A DNA stretch of 64,000 nt from Phaeobacter sp. 22II1-1F12B (GCF_002210165.1 NZ_AQQP01000003.1:186001-250000); one strand, 5' to 3'; positions 17,408-25,883 are shown, counted from the stretch's first letter. The notes: a model not told the origin generated them from the sequence alone. Numbers and translations: made by a program.

Positions 17408-17436
17408 AACCTACATAAGACCGGTCGGAATGTCAA
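17408..17436 (-). promoter_or_regulatory. Candidate promoter for the GTA transcript
   Basis: On the minus strand a perfect -35 TTGACA (17436-17431) is followed after 17 bases by TAGGTT (17413-17408), a weak -10. Just upstream, TTAA-N6-TTAAC (17451-17437) resembles a CtrA site but with six rather than seven spacer bases. The transcript would run straight into the terminator at 17388-17346. Sequence match only. Confidence 0.45.
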
Positions 17437-17464
17437 GTTAATTTAGGTTAAGAAAGGCATGTAA

Positions 17465-17507
17465 CACCGTGCGATCATTACGTAATATTCATTAACGCAG
17501 CACGGTG
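17465..17507. other. Inverted repeat CACCGTGC-N27-GCACGGTG upstream of the GTA cluster
   Basis: Perfect 8-bp arms flank 27 AT-rich bases that include the palindrome ATTACGTAAT. No T-run follows on either side. It could be a regulator site for the GTA promoter or a weak 3' structure of mltG, whose stop is 16 bases away. Confidence 0.5.
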
Positions 17508-17522
17508 ATCAGTAACGCTTTC

Positions 17523-18677
17523 TTAATTGTTCGCCCGTTCCGCTTCGATCTGGCGCCATTTAGCGACGTTGCGATTATGGTCCTCAAGCGTTGTCGCAAA
17601 CGCATGCCCGCCGCTGCCGTCAGCAACAAAGAACACGTAATCCGTTGCCGTCGGAGACGCCGCCGCATCAAGGCTCGCCTGACCCGGGTTCGCAATCGGC
17701 GTCGGCGGAAGCCCTTCGATCACATAGGTATTCCAAGGTGTCACCCGGCGAAGCTCGCTCTGCCGCAGACCACGCCCCAGAACCCCTTGCCCCTTCGTGA
17801 TACCGTAGATCACCGTCGGGTCGGTCTGAAGCCGCATACCCGCGTTCAACCGGTTGACGAAGACGCTGGCAACCTCTCCACGCTCACTCGGCACGCCGGT
17901 TTCCTTTTCAACGATGGACGCAAGGATCAGCAGATCCTGCGGCGTCTCAAGCGGCAGATCCGGGTCCCGCGCTTCCCATGCTGCGTTCAACCGGGCAGAC
18001 TGCGCCGATCTCATCCGCTCCAGCACGGACACACGCGTGGCACCTTCGCTCACCTCGTAGCTATCAGGCGCCAGCGTCCCTTCAGCCGGCACCTCTGCCA
18101 CCTCGCCTTCGAGCATGTCCATGGCCTTGAGCGCTTCGACCACCTGCCAGCTTGTCACGCCCTCGGCCAGAGCCACGCGATAGCGTGTATCGGACTCCGC
18201 ACGGCGCGCGGTGAACACCTCCGGCACGTCTTCGCCAGCAGGATCGAAAGCGGCGCGCTCAACGAATTCGTTCGTGGTGGGATCAAGTTCGCGCACCCGG
18301 GCCTCGATATTGGTCACACCGACGCGATAGACGATCTCGGTGCCACATGTGCTCGCACCGCCACGGGTGACGCTGTCCACGATCTCCTGCATCGAGGCGC
18401 CTTCCTCGATCAGAAAGCTGCCCGCCTTCAACTGGCTGGACTTTTCCGTGTAATCCGCACCGATACGGAAGATCGCCGGGTTGGTGACCGCGCCCTGATC
18501 AGCCAGTTGCCGGCTGACCTCGGACATGTTCGAGCCGCTCTTGACCCGCAGGCAGATCGCATCGTTCAGCGGACCAGAGGACGTATACTGCGACTGCCCC
18601 CAGATCACGATTCCGCCGATCAGGAACAGGCCCACGACCAGAAAGGTCAGCATATTCGAGGCAAGGCTGCGCCACAT
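17523..18677 (-). CDS. mltG: Endolytic peptidoglycan transglycosylase MltG
   Basis: A 384-residue inner-membrane enzyme that cuts nascent glycan strands and sets their length. One N-terminal membrane helix (LTFLVVGLFLIGGIVIWG), then a LysM-like region with RVKSGSNMSEVSRQLADQGAV, then the YceG catalytic domain with LASIVEKETGVPSERGEVASVF; the glutamate in VEKET is the catalytic acid. NPGQASLDAAASPTATDYVFFVADG is the conserved C-terminal motif. It overlaps fabF by one base (TGATG), a common pairing in alphaproteobacteria. Confidence 0.95.
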   Translation of the reverse strand: MWRSLASNMLTFLVVGLFLIGGIVIWGQSQYTSSGPLNDAICLRVKSGSNMSEVSRQLADQGAVTNPAIFRIGADYTEKSSQLKAGSFLIEEGASMQEIVDSVTRGGASTCGTEIVYRVGVTNIEARVRELDPTTNEFVERAAFDPAGEDVPEVFTARRAESDTRYRVALAEGVTSWQVVEALKAMDMLEGEVAEVPAEGTLAPDSYEVSEGATRVSVLERMRSAQSARLNAAWEARDPDLPLETPQDLLILASIVEKETGVPSERGEVASVFVNRLNAGMRLQTDPTVIYGITKGQGVLGRGLRQSELRRVTPWNTYVIEGLPPTPIANPGQASLDAAASPTATDYVFFVADGSGGHAFATTLEDHNRNVAKWRQIEAERANN

Positions 18678-19936
18678 CAGCCCATCTTTCCGAAAATGAC
18701 GCTGGCGTTGGTGCCGCCAAAGCCAAAGGAATTCGACAGGGCCACGTCGATCTTGCGCTCACGCTTTGCATTCGGCGCCAAGTCAACCGGGGTTTCCACG
18801 GCCGGATTGTCGAGGTTGATCGTCGGCGGCGCGACCTGATCGCGGATCGCGAGGATCGAGAAAATCGCTTCGATTGCCCCGGCCGCGCCCAGCAGGTGCC
18901 CGGTCGCCGATTTGGTCGAGGACATGGTCACCTTGCCCGCCGCATCGCCCATCAGGCGCTCGACCGCGCCAAGCTCGATCGTATCGGCCATCGTGCTGGT
19001 GCCATGCGCGTTGATGTAATCGATATCGCTCGCTTCCAGCTTGGCGTTCTTCAGCGCGGCCCGCATCGAGCGTTCCGCACCGTTGCCATCCTCGGAAGGG
19101 GCCGTGATGTGATAAGCGTCGCCCGACATCCCGTATCCAAGCACTTCTGCATAGATCTTGGCGCCACGCGCCTTGGCGTGTTCGTATTCTTCCAATACCA
19201 CGATCCCGGCACCTTCACCCATAACAAAGCCGTCACGATCGGCGTCATAGGGCCGGCTTGCCTTGGTGGGATCATCCGCGCGCTTGGTCGACAGCGCCTT
19301 GCAGGCGTTGAACCCGGCGATACCGATCCGGCAGATCGCGGCCTCGGCACCCCCGGCAACCATCACGTCCGCATCGCCAAGGGCGATAATACGGCTGGCG
19401 TCGCCAATGGCATGGGCACCGGTCGAACAGGCGGTGACGACCGAGTGGTTCGGTCCCTTGAACCCGTATTCGATGCTCACCTGCCCCGAGATCAGGTTGA
19501 TCAGCGCACCCGGCACAAAGAAAGGACTGACCCGGCGCGGGCCTTTTTCTTCCATCATGACAGCGGTATTCGCAATCGAGTTCAAACCACCGATGCCCGA
19601 ACCGATCAGGACACCGGTACGATACAGGTCTTCCTCTTCGGTCGGCATCCAGCCGGAATCCTCGACTGCTTGCTTGGCCGCCGCAATCCCGAACATGATG
19701 AAAGTATCGACTTTACGCTGTTCCTTCGGGGCCATGTACTTGTCGGCATTGAACGTGCCGTTCTCGCCGTCACCGCGCGGCACTTCGCAGGCATAGGTCG
19801 TGGCCAGCCCTTCCGTGTCGAACTGCGTGATCGGTCCCGCTCCCGACTGCCCGTCAAGAATCCGCGACCAGCTATGCTCGACGCCATCTGCCAGAGGAGT
19901 TACCAACCCCAGCCCCGTTACGACAACTCTGCGCAT
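18677..19936 (-). CDS. fabF: 3-oxoacyl-ACP synthase II
   Basis: A 419-residue condensing enzyme that extends acyl-ACP with malonyl-ACP. The catalytic triad is complete: Cys in VVTACSTGAHAIG, His in YINAHGTSTMADT and His in SATGHLLGAAGA. The N-terminus MRRVVVTGLGLVTPLADGV and the C-terminal SFGFGGTNAS are standard. It acts on the ACP encoded at 21.6-21.9 kb. It is followed in a one-base overlap by mltG. About 160 bases separate its start from the next gene upstream, probably holding its promoter. Confidence 0.97.
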   Translation of the reverse strand: MRRVVVTGLGLVTPLADGVEHSWSRILDGQSGAGPITQFDTEGLATTYACEVPRGDGENGTFNADKYMAPKEQRKVDTFIMFGIAAAKQAVEDSGWMPTEEEDLYRTGVLIGSGIGGLNSIANTAVMMEEKGPRRVSPFFVPGALINLISGQVSIEYGFKGPNHSVVTACSTGAHAIGDASRIIALGDADVMVAGGAEAAICRIGIAGFNACKALSTKRADDPTKASRPYDADRDGFVMGEGAGIVVLEEYEHAKARGAKIYAEVLGYGMSGDAYHITAPSEDGNGAERSMRAALKNAKLEASDIDYINAHGTSTMADTIELGAVERLMGDAAGKVTMSSTKSATGHLLGAAGAIEAIFSILAIRDQVAPPTINLDNPAVETPVDLAPNAKRERKIDVALSNSFGFGGTNASVIFGKMG

Positions 19937-20094
19937 GAACTGCCCTTCTGCCTGTTGAATTACTGCTATATCGTTTCCAATCGCGAACCGCTCTTACCCT
20001 GCACAGGGGTTCAGGGGCAAGAGCGCAAGCCCCCGACACTCCGCGCAAATGCGCCTACCGGCTCAACAATGAGGTAATTTTCGCGTCAGGACCA

Positions 20095-20838
20095 CTAGAT
20101 AAAGGCTGCAACCCGTTCTGTTCCGGGCCGCGCCACGGCAAGCGCCTCTCCAAGATCGATCGTTTTGCGGAACAATGCCCGCCCGACAAGTGCCCCGGAA
20201 ATGTTCCCCGTGTACTTGAGCCGAGAGATGTCATCGACCGTCCGCACCACGCCACTGGCGACAATCGGCGTTCGCGAAATCTGCGCCAACCCCGAAATCA
20301 GCCCAAGCTGTGCTTCGACCTGCACGATGTCGCTCGCCACATCTGTCACGATGATCGCCGCCAGCGGCACATCGGCAAAAGCCTCGATCACCTGCTCGGG
20401 GCTGAATGCGCTGGATCGGCGCCAGCCTTCCGTCATCACCTTGCCTTCGAACACGTCGAGCGCGACCACGATCTGATCCGGGTGGTACTTGGCCAGAAGA
20501 CGCACCAGATCAGGGTCCTGCACAGCGAGCGTACCTATGACGATTCGTCCCGCGCCCTTGTCGATCCAGCGCTCAACAGCCTCGCGGCTGCGAAAACCAC
20601 CGCCAAGCTGAACGGGGATCCCCGCAGACCGGATCACCTGCTCGACAAGGGCGGTGTTGCGGTCACTCCCCATGACCCCGTCCAGATCGGTCAGATGCAT
20701 CCACTCTGCCCCGGTTGCCGCGAACTCTTCCGCCAGTTTCACCGGGTCCACATGCCAGATGGACGGTTGCTCAAGGTCACCCTTGTCCAGCGTCACGCAC
20801 TGGCCGTTCAGCATTTCGATGGTGGGATAAATCAACAT
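20095..20838 (-). CDS. Divergent HisA-like TIM-barrel protein
   Basis: A 247-residue protein of the HisA/HisF family (phosphoribosylformimino-AICAR-phosphate isomerase fold). The barrel pattern is clear: LIYPTIEMLNGQCVTL at the start, VQLGGGFRSREAVERWI and IVVALDVFEG. However, the first catalytic aspartate (D8 of HisA, in the PAIDL motif) is a glutamate here (E8), and the usual RDGT loop after the second half-barrel motif is TDVASDIVQ, without the glycine. The partner acid (D128) is kept. It is not next to other his genes. It may be a paralogue with altered substrate; a start at 20838 is favoured over 20874 because homology begins there. Confidence 0.8.
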   Translation of the reverse strand: MLIYPTIEMLNGQCVTLDKGDLEQPSIWHVDPVKLAEEFAATGAEWMHLTDLDGVMGSDRNTALVEQVIRSAGIPVQLGGGFRSREAVERWIDKGAGRIVIGTLAVQDPDLVRLLAKYHPDQIVVALDVFEGKVMTEGWRRSSAFSPEQVIEAFADVPLAAIIVTDVASDIVQVEAQLGLISGLAQISRTPIVASGVVRTVDDISRLKYTGNISGALVGRALFRKTIDLGEALAVARPGTERVAAFI

Positions 20839-20937
20839 GGCTGTCCTCCACAGTCTTAGTGATCTTCCGATCACTCTACCATAAAGTGAGCTTACGTCGC
20901 GCCAATTCGCATAATTGCCGCAGAAGTCCTGTCGAAT

Positions 20938-21477
20938 TTATCGCGTGGTCGGCGGACCATTGCGTCGCATCAGGATCACCGGATCGTCGCCTTCGCCGGT
21001 CCGCCGCAATTCGCGGTACCCCAGTTGATCGGCCATGCGCAGCGACGCGGTGTTGCGCAGATTGATGCGGATCACCAAGGCACCGGGAATGACCCGGTCG
21101 TGCCAGTCATGCGCCGCGTTGGCCGCTTCGATTGCAAGCCCCTTGCCCTGCGCTTCTGGCATCAGCAGCCAGTCCGCCTCGGGGAAAGAATCGAAATCCT
21201 CGCCAACCGGTTCAGTGCCGTAAAAGAACCCAACGTGGCCAATCATGCGGCGCGTTGCCAGTTCGGTCACCGCCCATTGACCGAACCCGGTCATCTGCCA
21301 GTGCCCCGCGTTGCGCAGAAACGCCTCCCAGGCCCGACGCCGCCCCCAGGCCGGTCCGCTCAGGTTGCGCAAAGTCTCCGGCAAAGTCGCGATTTCAGCA
21401 TATTGGTCGAAATCCTCGGGACGCATCGCCCGCAATGCCAGCCGTGATGTGTTTATGTTTGGAATGGATCGGATCAT
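20938..21477 (-). CDS. GNAT-family N-acetyltransferase
   Basis: A 179-residue acetyltransferase of the RimJ/RimL-like GNAT type. INTSRLALRAMRPEDFDQYAEI is the typical start, FPEADWLLMPEAQGKGLAIEAANAAHDW contains the acetyl-CoA pyrophosphate loop (Q-G-K-G-L-A), and INLRNTASLRMADQLGYRELR the C-terminal part. The start at 21477 fits the family; in-frame upstream codons to 21549 would enter the acpP terminator. Substrate is unknown. Confidence 0.85.
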   Translation of the reverse strand: MIRSIPNINTSRLALRAMRPEDFDQYAEIATLPETLRNLSGPAWGRRRAWEAFLRNAGHWQMTGFGQWAVTELATRRMIGHVGFFYGTEPVGEDFDSFPEADWLLMPEAQGKGLAIEAANAAHDWHDRVIPGALVIRINLRNTASLRMADQLGYRELRRTGEGDDPVILMRRNGPPTTR

Positions 21478-21564
21478 TTGGCGCCCGTCCTTTCTGCCTG
21501 CCTCGTTCAGACCAATGGACATTCCCCGCCCGACAAGCGCAAGAGGCAACTCGGCGCTGAAACG

Positions 21565-21599
21565 AAAAACGGCGCCTCCTTGCCGGGAGACGCCGTTTA
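21565..21599 (-). terminator. Intrinsic terminator of acpP
   Basis: AAACGGCG pairs with CGCCGTTT, extended by an inner TCTCC/GGAGG pairing with one bulge. A run of five T follows on the minus strand. It lies 20 bases past the acpP stop. Confidence 0.85.
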
Positions 21600-21618
21600 A
21601 AAGAGTATCCTGAAAGGC

Positions 21619-21852
21619 TTAGGATGCTTCTTTGATGAATTTCACTGCATCGCCGAAAGTCTGGATGGTTTCGGCCGCATCATCGGGGATCTCGATCCCG
21701 AACTCTTCTTCGAACGCCATGACCAGCTCAACGGTGTCAAGGCTGTCCGCGCCAAGATCGTCGATGAACGACGCGTTCTCGGTCACTTTCTCTTCTTCAA
21801 CACCAAGGTGTTCCACAACGATCTTCTTAACGCGGTCTGCGACGTCGCTCAT
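21619..21852 (-). CDS. acpP: Acyl carrier protein
   Basis: A 77-residue acidic carrier protein. The [20 protein letters not shown] motif holds the serine that receives 4'-phosphopantetheine. It carries growing acyl chains between FabD, FabG and FabF, all encoded nearby. It has its own terminator and ~210 bases of upstream sequence, as expected for a highly expressed single gene. Confidence 0.98.
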   Translation of the reverse strand: MSDVADRVKKIVVEHLGVEEEKVTENASFIDDLGADSLDTVELVMAFEEEFGIEIPDDAAETIQTFGDAVKFIKEAS

Positions 21853-22063
21853 GTCCGTTCCTCATTCTTTGCCGGGCTATTTGCCCTATTCTGCCCTTAC
21901 CCGCTTGGGATGGGTTCCGTTTCACCCCGTAACGGAGCGGCTATTTCCCGGATTATCCGGGGACGACAAAAAGGGGCCGATTGGCTCCACCTGCCGGAAT
22001 CTGCGCCGCCTATAGCATACGCAGCGACAATGGCAAACGCTTTCCCTGCGCCCCCTTCCCCGC

Positions 22064-22801
22064 CTAGAACATGGCCATACCGCCATTAACATGCAAGGTA
22101 CTTCCAGTGACATAGGCCGCTTCGGGGCTGGCAAGATACAACACCGCCGCCGCGATTTCCGAAGCGTCACCCATGCGTCCTGCAGGCACCTGGGTCAGAA
22201 TCCCTGACTTTTGCTCATCCGTCAGCTTGTCGGTCATCGCCGTGGTGATGAATCCGGGCGCCACCGCGTTCACCGTGATCCCCCGGCTTGCCACTTCGTA
22301 CGCCAACGATTTCGACATGCCGATCACGCCCGCCTTTGACGCGGCGTAATTTCCCTGGCCCGGATTCCCGGTTGCACCGACCACCGAGCTGATGTTGATG
22401 ATCCGGCCCCAGCGCGCCTTCATCATGCCGCGAAGAGCACTTTTGCACAGCTTGAAAGTGGCGGTCAGGTTTACGTCGATGACGCTCTGCCATTCCTCGT
22501 CCGACATGCGCATGAACAGGTTGTCCCGCGTAATGCCCGCGTTGTTCACAAGGATGTCGACCGATCCCATGGCCTCGATGGCCTGCTTGACCAACCCCGA
22601 CACCGCCTCGGCATCGCTCAGGTTACAGGGCAGAACGAACGCCCGGTCGCCCAGTTCGGCAGCCAGCGCTTCCAGCGGCTCCACGCGCGTTCCCGAAAGG
22701 CCTACAACGGCCCCCGCCGCGTGCAGGGTTTTCGCGATTTCACCGCCAATGCCACCCGAAGCACCGGTGACCAGCGCGCATTTCCCCGTCAGATCAAACA
22801 T
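22064..22801 (-). CDS. fabG: 3-oxoacyl-ACP reductase
   Basis: A 245-residue short-chain dehydrogenase that reduces 3-oxoacyl-ACP with NADPH. TGASGGIGGEIAKTL is the nucleotide-binding motif, LVNNAGITRDNLFMRM is the FabG signature, and the catalytic Ser-Tyr-Lys set is in INISSVVGATGNPGQGNYAASKAG. It lies between fabD and acpP, the usual fab order, and is divergent from the DUF2726 gene. Confidence 0.96.
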   Translation of the reverse strand: MFDLTGKCALVTGASGGIGGEIAKTLHAAGAVVGLSGTRVEPLEALAAELGDRAFVLPCNLSDAEAVSGLVKQAIEAMGSVDILVNNAGITRDNLFMRMSDEEWQSVIDVNLTATFKLCKSALRGMMKARWGRIINISSVVGATGNPGQGNYAASKAGVIGMSKSLAYEVASRGITVNAVAPGFITTAMTDKLTDEQKSGILTQVPAGRMGDASEIAAAVLYLASPEAAYVTGSTLHVNGGMAMF

Positions 22802-22861
22802 GCAAAACTCCCGTTTGAGGCGATTTGGCCCTAAAAATTCCCAATTCGCGGTCTATCCCCG

Positions 22862-23644
22862 ATGCGTATTGCACCGCCAAACATTGATTTCAAGGATATC
22901 GAACCGATGTGGAAGACCGTCGAAGCCCGGGATACCGGCATCGATCTGCCCGGCGCCAGCCTGCTTGGCCAGTTGCCGCTGGCAGAGATCATCATCCTCG
23001 TCGTCGCAATGGCCTGCGCTGCCATCGCGCTGCGAAACCTTTTTCAACGCAGGCGGTCGAAAAGCTCGTCAAGCAAGTCCGCCTATACATCGCGCTATCC
23101 GCGCAAAAGGTCTTCCTATTCTTCAGCTTTTAACGCCATTCAGGCCCGCAAGAAGAAATCGGCGCAGCCTGCCAGACCTGCGCTGCATGACCCGGTTCAG
23201 CAACTCGCGGTCATCAACAGGGCCAAGTTTCAAAAGGTCCGGCTCCTGAACAAGGAAGAGGCGCGCATTCTGCCCATCGTGGAAAACTATTGCCGCGAAC
23301 TTGGCCAGGGACACCGCGTCATGGCGCAGACCAGTCTCGGCGAATTGCTGCGCACCACTGCCGATAAGAAAACCGATGCGGATGCGGCCTTTGCCTGCAT
23401 CAATTCAAAGCGGCTCGACATCGCGATCATTGACCGCGGCGGTTTCATAGCCGCCGCGATCGAATACCAGGGCTCCGGCCATTTCCAGAACGGTGCTTTC
23501 ATGCGCGATGCGGTCAAGCGCGAAGCCCTGCGTCGCGCCGGCATCACGATGATCGAAATCATGCCGGACGATTCTGCCCCCTACATCAGGCAGCAAATCG
23601 CCCGCCAGATCGGCTCAGCTGTCGACCTCCCCGAGATCGCCTGA
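22862..23644 (+). CDS. Membrane-anchored DUF2726 protein
   Basis: A 260-residue protein with one membrane helix (residues ~38-62, LPLAEIIILVVAMACAAIAL), a basic serine-rich linker (RRRSKSSSSKSAYTSRY) and a C-terminal DUF2726 domain starting near LLNKEEARILPIVENYC. SKRLDIAIIDRGGFIAAAIEYQGSGH and RDAVKREALRRAGITMIEIM resemble a PD-(D/E)XK nuclease-like core (D, then E-x-Q, then K), so DNA processing is possible but unproven. The start could also be at 22907. It is divergent from fabG and its stop nearly touches that of convergent fabD. Confidence 0.8.
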   Translation: MRIAPPNIDFKDIEPMWKTVEARDTGIDLPGASLLGQLPLAEIIILVVAMACAAIALRNLFQRRRSKSSSSKSAYTSRYPRKRSSYSSAFNAIQARKKKSAQPARPALHDPVQQLAVINRAKFQKVRLLNKEEARILPIVENYCRELGQGHRVMAQTSLGELLRTTADKKTDADAAFACINSKRLDIAIIDRGGFIAAAIEYQGSGHFQNGAFMRDAVKREALRRAGITMIEIMPDDSAPYIRQQIARQIGSAVDLPEIA

Positions 23645-23646
23645 CC

Positions 23647-24582
23647 TCAACCGCCGACGATGACCGAGCGGACATCGTCGGGCGTACCAACGGCCTTACA
23701 CGAAATCGAGCGCTCAATGCGACGGATCATGCCTGACAGGGCCTTGCCCGAACCGATCTCCCAGACTTCGTCGACGCCAGCCGCCGCCATTGCGACCACG
23801 CTCTCGCGCCAGCGGACCGATCCGGTCACCTGCTCGACCAGAAGCCGGCGAATCTCGGCCGGGTCGCTGACCGGTGCCGCGATCACGTTCGCGACCAGCG
23901 GCACAACGGGTGCCTTGATTTCCACCGCGTCCAGCGCCTCGGCCATGACCTCGGCCGCCGGGGCCATCAGCGCACAATGGAACGGGGCGCTCACGGGCAA
24001 AAGCATCGCGCGTTTGGCGCCTTTGGCCTTGGCAATATCGACCGCCCGTTCGACAGCCGCCCGATGCCCCGAAACCACGACCTGCGCCGGGTCGTTGTCA
24101 TTGGCAGCTTCGCAGACTTCGCCCTGTGCCGCTTCGGCTGCGACCTCGCGGACCGCCGCAAGGTCAAGGCCCAGAATGGCCGCCATTGCACCGACTCCGA
24201 CCGGCACGGCCTCTTGCATCGCGCGCCCGCGTGTCCGCAGCAGCCGCGCGGCATCGGCCACGCTCAGGCTACCCGCCGCCGCAAGTGCGGAATACTCGCC
24301 CAGCGAATGTCCGGCGACAAAAGCCGATTTCTGAACCGAGACACCCTCGGCCTGCAGCGCCCGCAGGGCGGCAATCGACGTCGCCATAAGGGCGGGCTGA
24401 GCGTTCTGGGTCAGGGTCAGCTCTTCGATGTCGCCTTCCCAGATCAACTTGCTCAGCGGTTCGCCAAGCGCATCGTCCACCTCGTCGAATACCGCCTGAG
24501 CCGCAGGATAGGCCTCAGCCAGCGCCTGCCCCATGCCAATCGCCTGCGCCCCCTGTCCGGGGAATACCAGTGCCTTGCTCAT
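23647..24582 (-). CDS. fabD: Malonyl-CoA:ACP transacylase
   Basis: A 311-residue acyltransferase that loads malonate onto ACP. AFVFPGQGAQ-type start (KALVFPGQGAQAIGMG), nucleophile in FVAGHSLGEYSALAA, and the conserved VSAPFHCALMAPAAEVM with the catalytic histidine. The start at 24582 fits the family; the longer frame to 24633 adds non-homologous residues. It begins the fab block on the minus strand, upstream of fabG and acpP. Confidence 0.96.
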   Translation of the reverse strand: MSKALVFPGQGAQAIGMGQALAEAYPAAQAVFDEVDDALGEPLSKLIWEGDIEELTLTQNAQPALMATSIAALRALQAEGVSVQKSAFVAGHSLGEYSALAAAGSLSVADAARLLRTRGRAMQEAVPVGVGAMAAILGLDLAAVREVAAEAAQGEVCEAANDNDPAQVVVSGHRAAVERAVDIAKAKGAKRAMLLPVSAPFHCALMAPAAEVMAEALDAVEIKAPVVPLVANVIAAPVSDPAEIRRLLVEQVTGSVRWRESVVAMAAAGVDEVWEIGSGKALSGMIRRIERSISCKAVGTPDDVRSVIVGG

Positions 24583-24661
24583 GAAAAACATCCTCATCCA
24601 TTTTTGCGTGGCATATAGCGCGCAGCAAACCAACGCAACGTATGGTGGAGAGAAACAAACT

Positions 24662-24685
24662 GGGCCGGCCCCCGGAGGCCGGCCC
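24662..24685 (-). terminator. Hairpin after the 24.7-kb membrane protein gene
   Basis: A perfect 9-bp stem GGGCCGGCC/GGCCGGCCC with a six-base loop, followed on the minus strand by AGTTTGTTT. It probably ends the upstream gene before the fabD promoter. Confidence 0.65.
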
Positions 24686-24720
24686 GATACTCGTTAACAC
24701 ACAACTCTGCCCGGTCGCCT

Positions 24721-25227
24721 TCAGGCGTCCGTTTTGGCCAGGCTGCCCAACTGGGCGCGCAGGCTGTTGCGAACCAGATCGTCGCCGGTGGCAAGCCGCA
24801 TCAGCAGGCTTCCGTCGAGATCAAAGACCTCGACCGCATCCGGCTGGAATTCGACACCGCCAATGCTGTCATAGCTGCGGCGCAGGATCGTCCGGGGGCG
24901 TCCGCTGTCGTCCTTCTGAAGCACGCGGATTTCCTGCCGGATCGGATCGAAATAGGCATCGGGTTGGTTATCGACGTGATTGCGCATCAAAAGCGCAAGC
25001 CCACATAGAAAGAAGAAGAGCGAGGTGCCCAGCTTGAACAGCACCATCTGCCCGTTGGCGACCTGATCGACGAAGAGCCAGATCCCGGCGGCACTGAGGA
25101 CAAGCGCCGTTCCCATCACACGGAACAGCACGATGCGCAGCGGCCAGTTGGCAGCAAAGGTCAGCATCACCGGCGGGTGATCGTCAAAGCCTGCGCTTTC
25201 CAGCCCTCGTCGCTGCGTCATTTGCAT
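24721..25227 (-). CDS. Hypothetical membrane protein with two helices
   Basis: About 168 residues with two adjacent membrane helices (IVLFRVMGTALVLSAAGIWLF and MVLFKLGTSLFFFLCGLALLM) and a C-terminal soluble part of ~85 residues (DPIRQEIRVLQKDDSGRPRTI). The soluble part looks beta-rich, ending FDLDGSLLMRLATGDDLVR. I do not recognise the family. The start is unsure: 25284, 25227 or 25221; the first would cover the TTGACA promoter element of rpsF, so 25227 is chosen. Confidence 0.65.
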   Translation of the reverse strand: MQMTQRRGLESAGFDDHPPVMLTFAANWPLRIVLFRVMGTALVLSAAGIWLFVDQVANGQMVLFKLGTSLFFFLCGLALLMRNHVDNQPDAYFDPIRQEIRVLQKDDSGRPRTILRRSYDSIGGVEFQPDAVEVFDLDGSLLMRLATGDDLVRNSLRAQLGSLAKTDA

Positions 25228-25277
25228 TGCACCCGTTCCACCACTCGCCGGCCACCTCTCGAAACTCCGGCTGTTGT

Positions 25278-25310
25278 TTGACATCTATCGTTAACAAAGC
25301 GACTAGATTG
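25278..25310 (+). promoter_or_regulatory. Candidate promoter of the rpsF operon
   Basis: A perfect -35 TTGACA at 25278-25283 is followed by AT-rich bases with GACTAGATT as possible -10 (spacing 17-20 depending on the hexamer chosen). It would give a leader of about 210 bases before rpsF. Confidence 0.45.
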
Positions 25311-25314
25311 CGGC

Positions 25315-25523
25315 GCGGGCGGGGAAATCTACGGGCACCGGGCAAAGAGTACCGGCCCGCCCACGAGGCGCTTGCAGAAACTCAGGCTTGCCCTGAGCGG
25401 CAAAGCGTGTATACGGGCGCTTCCTTTTGCGAAAACACATGAACCGCGCAGTCTCTCGTGGTGGGGCCGCAAAAGGTTAAGGCCCCTCCTTTGAAATGCG
25501 CCTTGATATAAACAGGAGTACGC
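25315..25523 (+). other. Long structured leader of the rpsF operon
   Basis: About 210 non-coding bases precede rpsF. Hairpins are visible: CTCAGG/CCTGAG at 25381-25397 and GGGGCC/GGCCCC at 25463-25486. Ribosomal operons of this type are often self-regulated by S6:S18 binding the leader; whether this leader has that motif I cannot tell by eye. RBS AGGAG is at the 3' end. Confidence 0.45.
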
Positions 25524-25883
25524 ATGCCACTCTATGAGCATGTCATGATTGCGCGTCAGGATCTTTCCAACACGCAAGCCGAAGGCCTCATCGAACACTT
25601 TGGCTCGGTCCTCACCGACAACGGCGGCAACCTCGTTGATCACGAGTACTGGGGCGTCAAGACGATGGCCTACAAGATCAACAAGAACCGCAAGGGCCAC
25701 TACGCCTTTCTGCGTTCCGACGCGCCTGCAACCGCCGTTCAGGAAATGGAACGTCTGATGCGCCTGCACGACGACGTGATGCGCGTCCTGACCATCAAGG
25801 TCGACGAGCATAAAGAAGGCCCGTCGGTCCAGATGCAGAAACGCGATGACCGCGACCGTGGCGAACGCCGCGAACGCCGCTGA
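25524..25883 (+). CDS. rpsF: 30S ribosomal protein S6
   Basis: A 119-residue ribosomal protein of the central domain of 16S rRNA, binding together with S18. MPLYEHVMIARQDLSNTQAE, YWGVKTMAYKINKNRKGHY and DDVMRVLTIKVDEHKEGPS are diagnostic; the C-terminus is a charged tail rich in Asp and Arg. AGGAG lies eight bases upstream. First gene of rpsF-rpsR-rplI. Confidence 0.98.
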   Translation: MPLYEHVMIARQDLSNTQAEGLIEHFGSVLTDNGGNLVDHEYWGVKTMAYKINKNRKGHYAFLRSDAPATAVQEMERLMRLHDDVMRVLTIKVDEHKEGPSVQMQKRDDRDRGERRERR

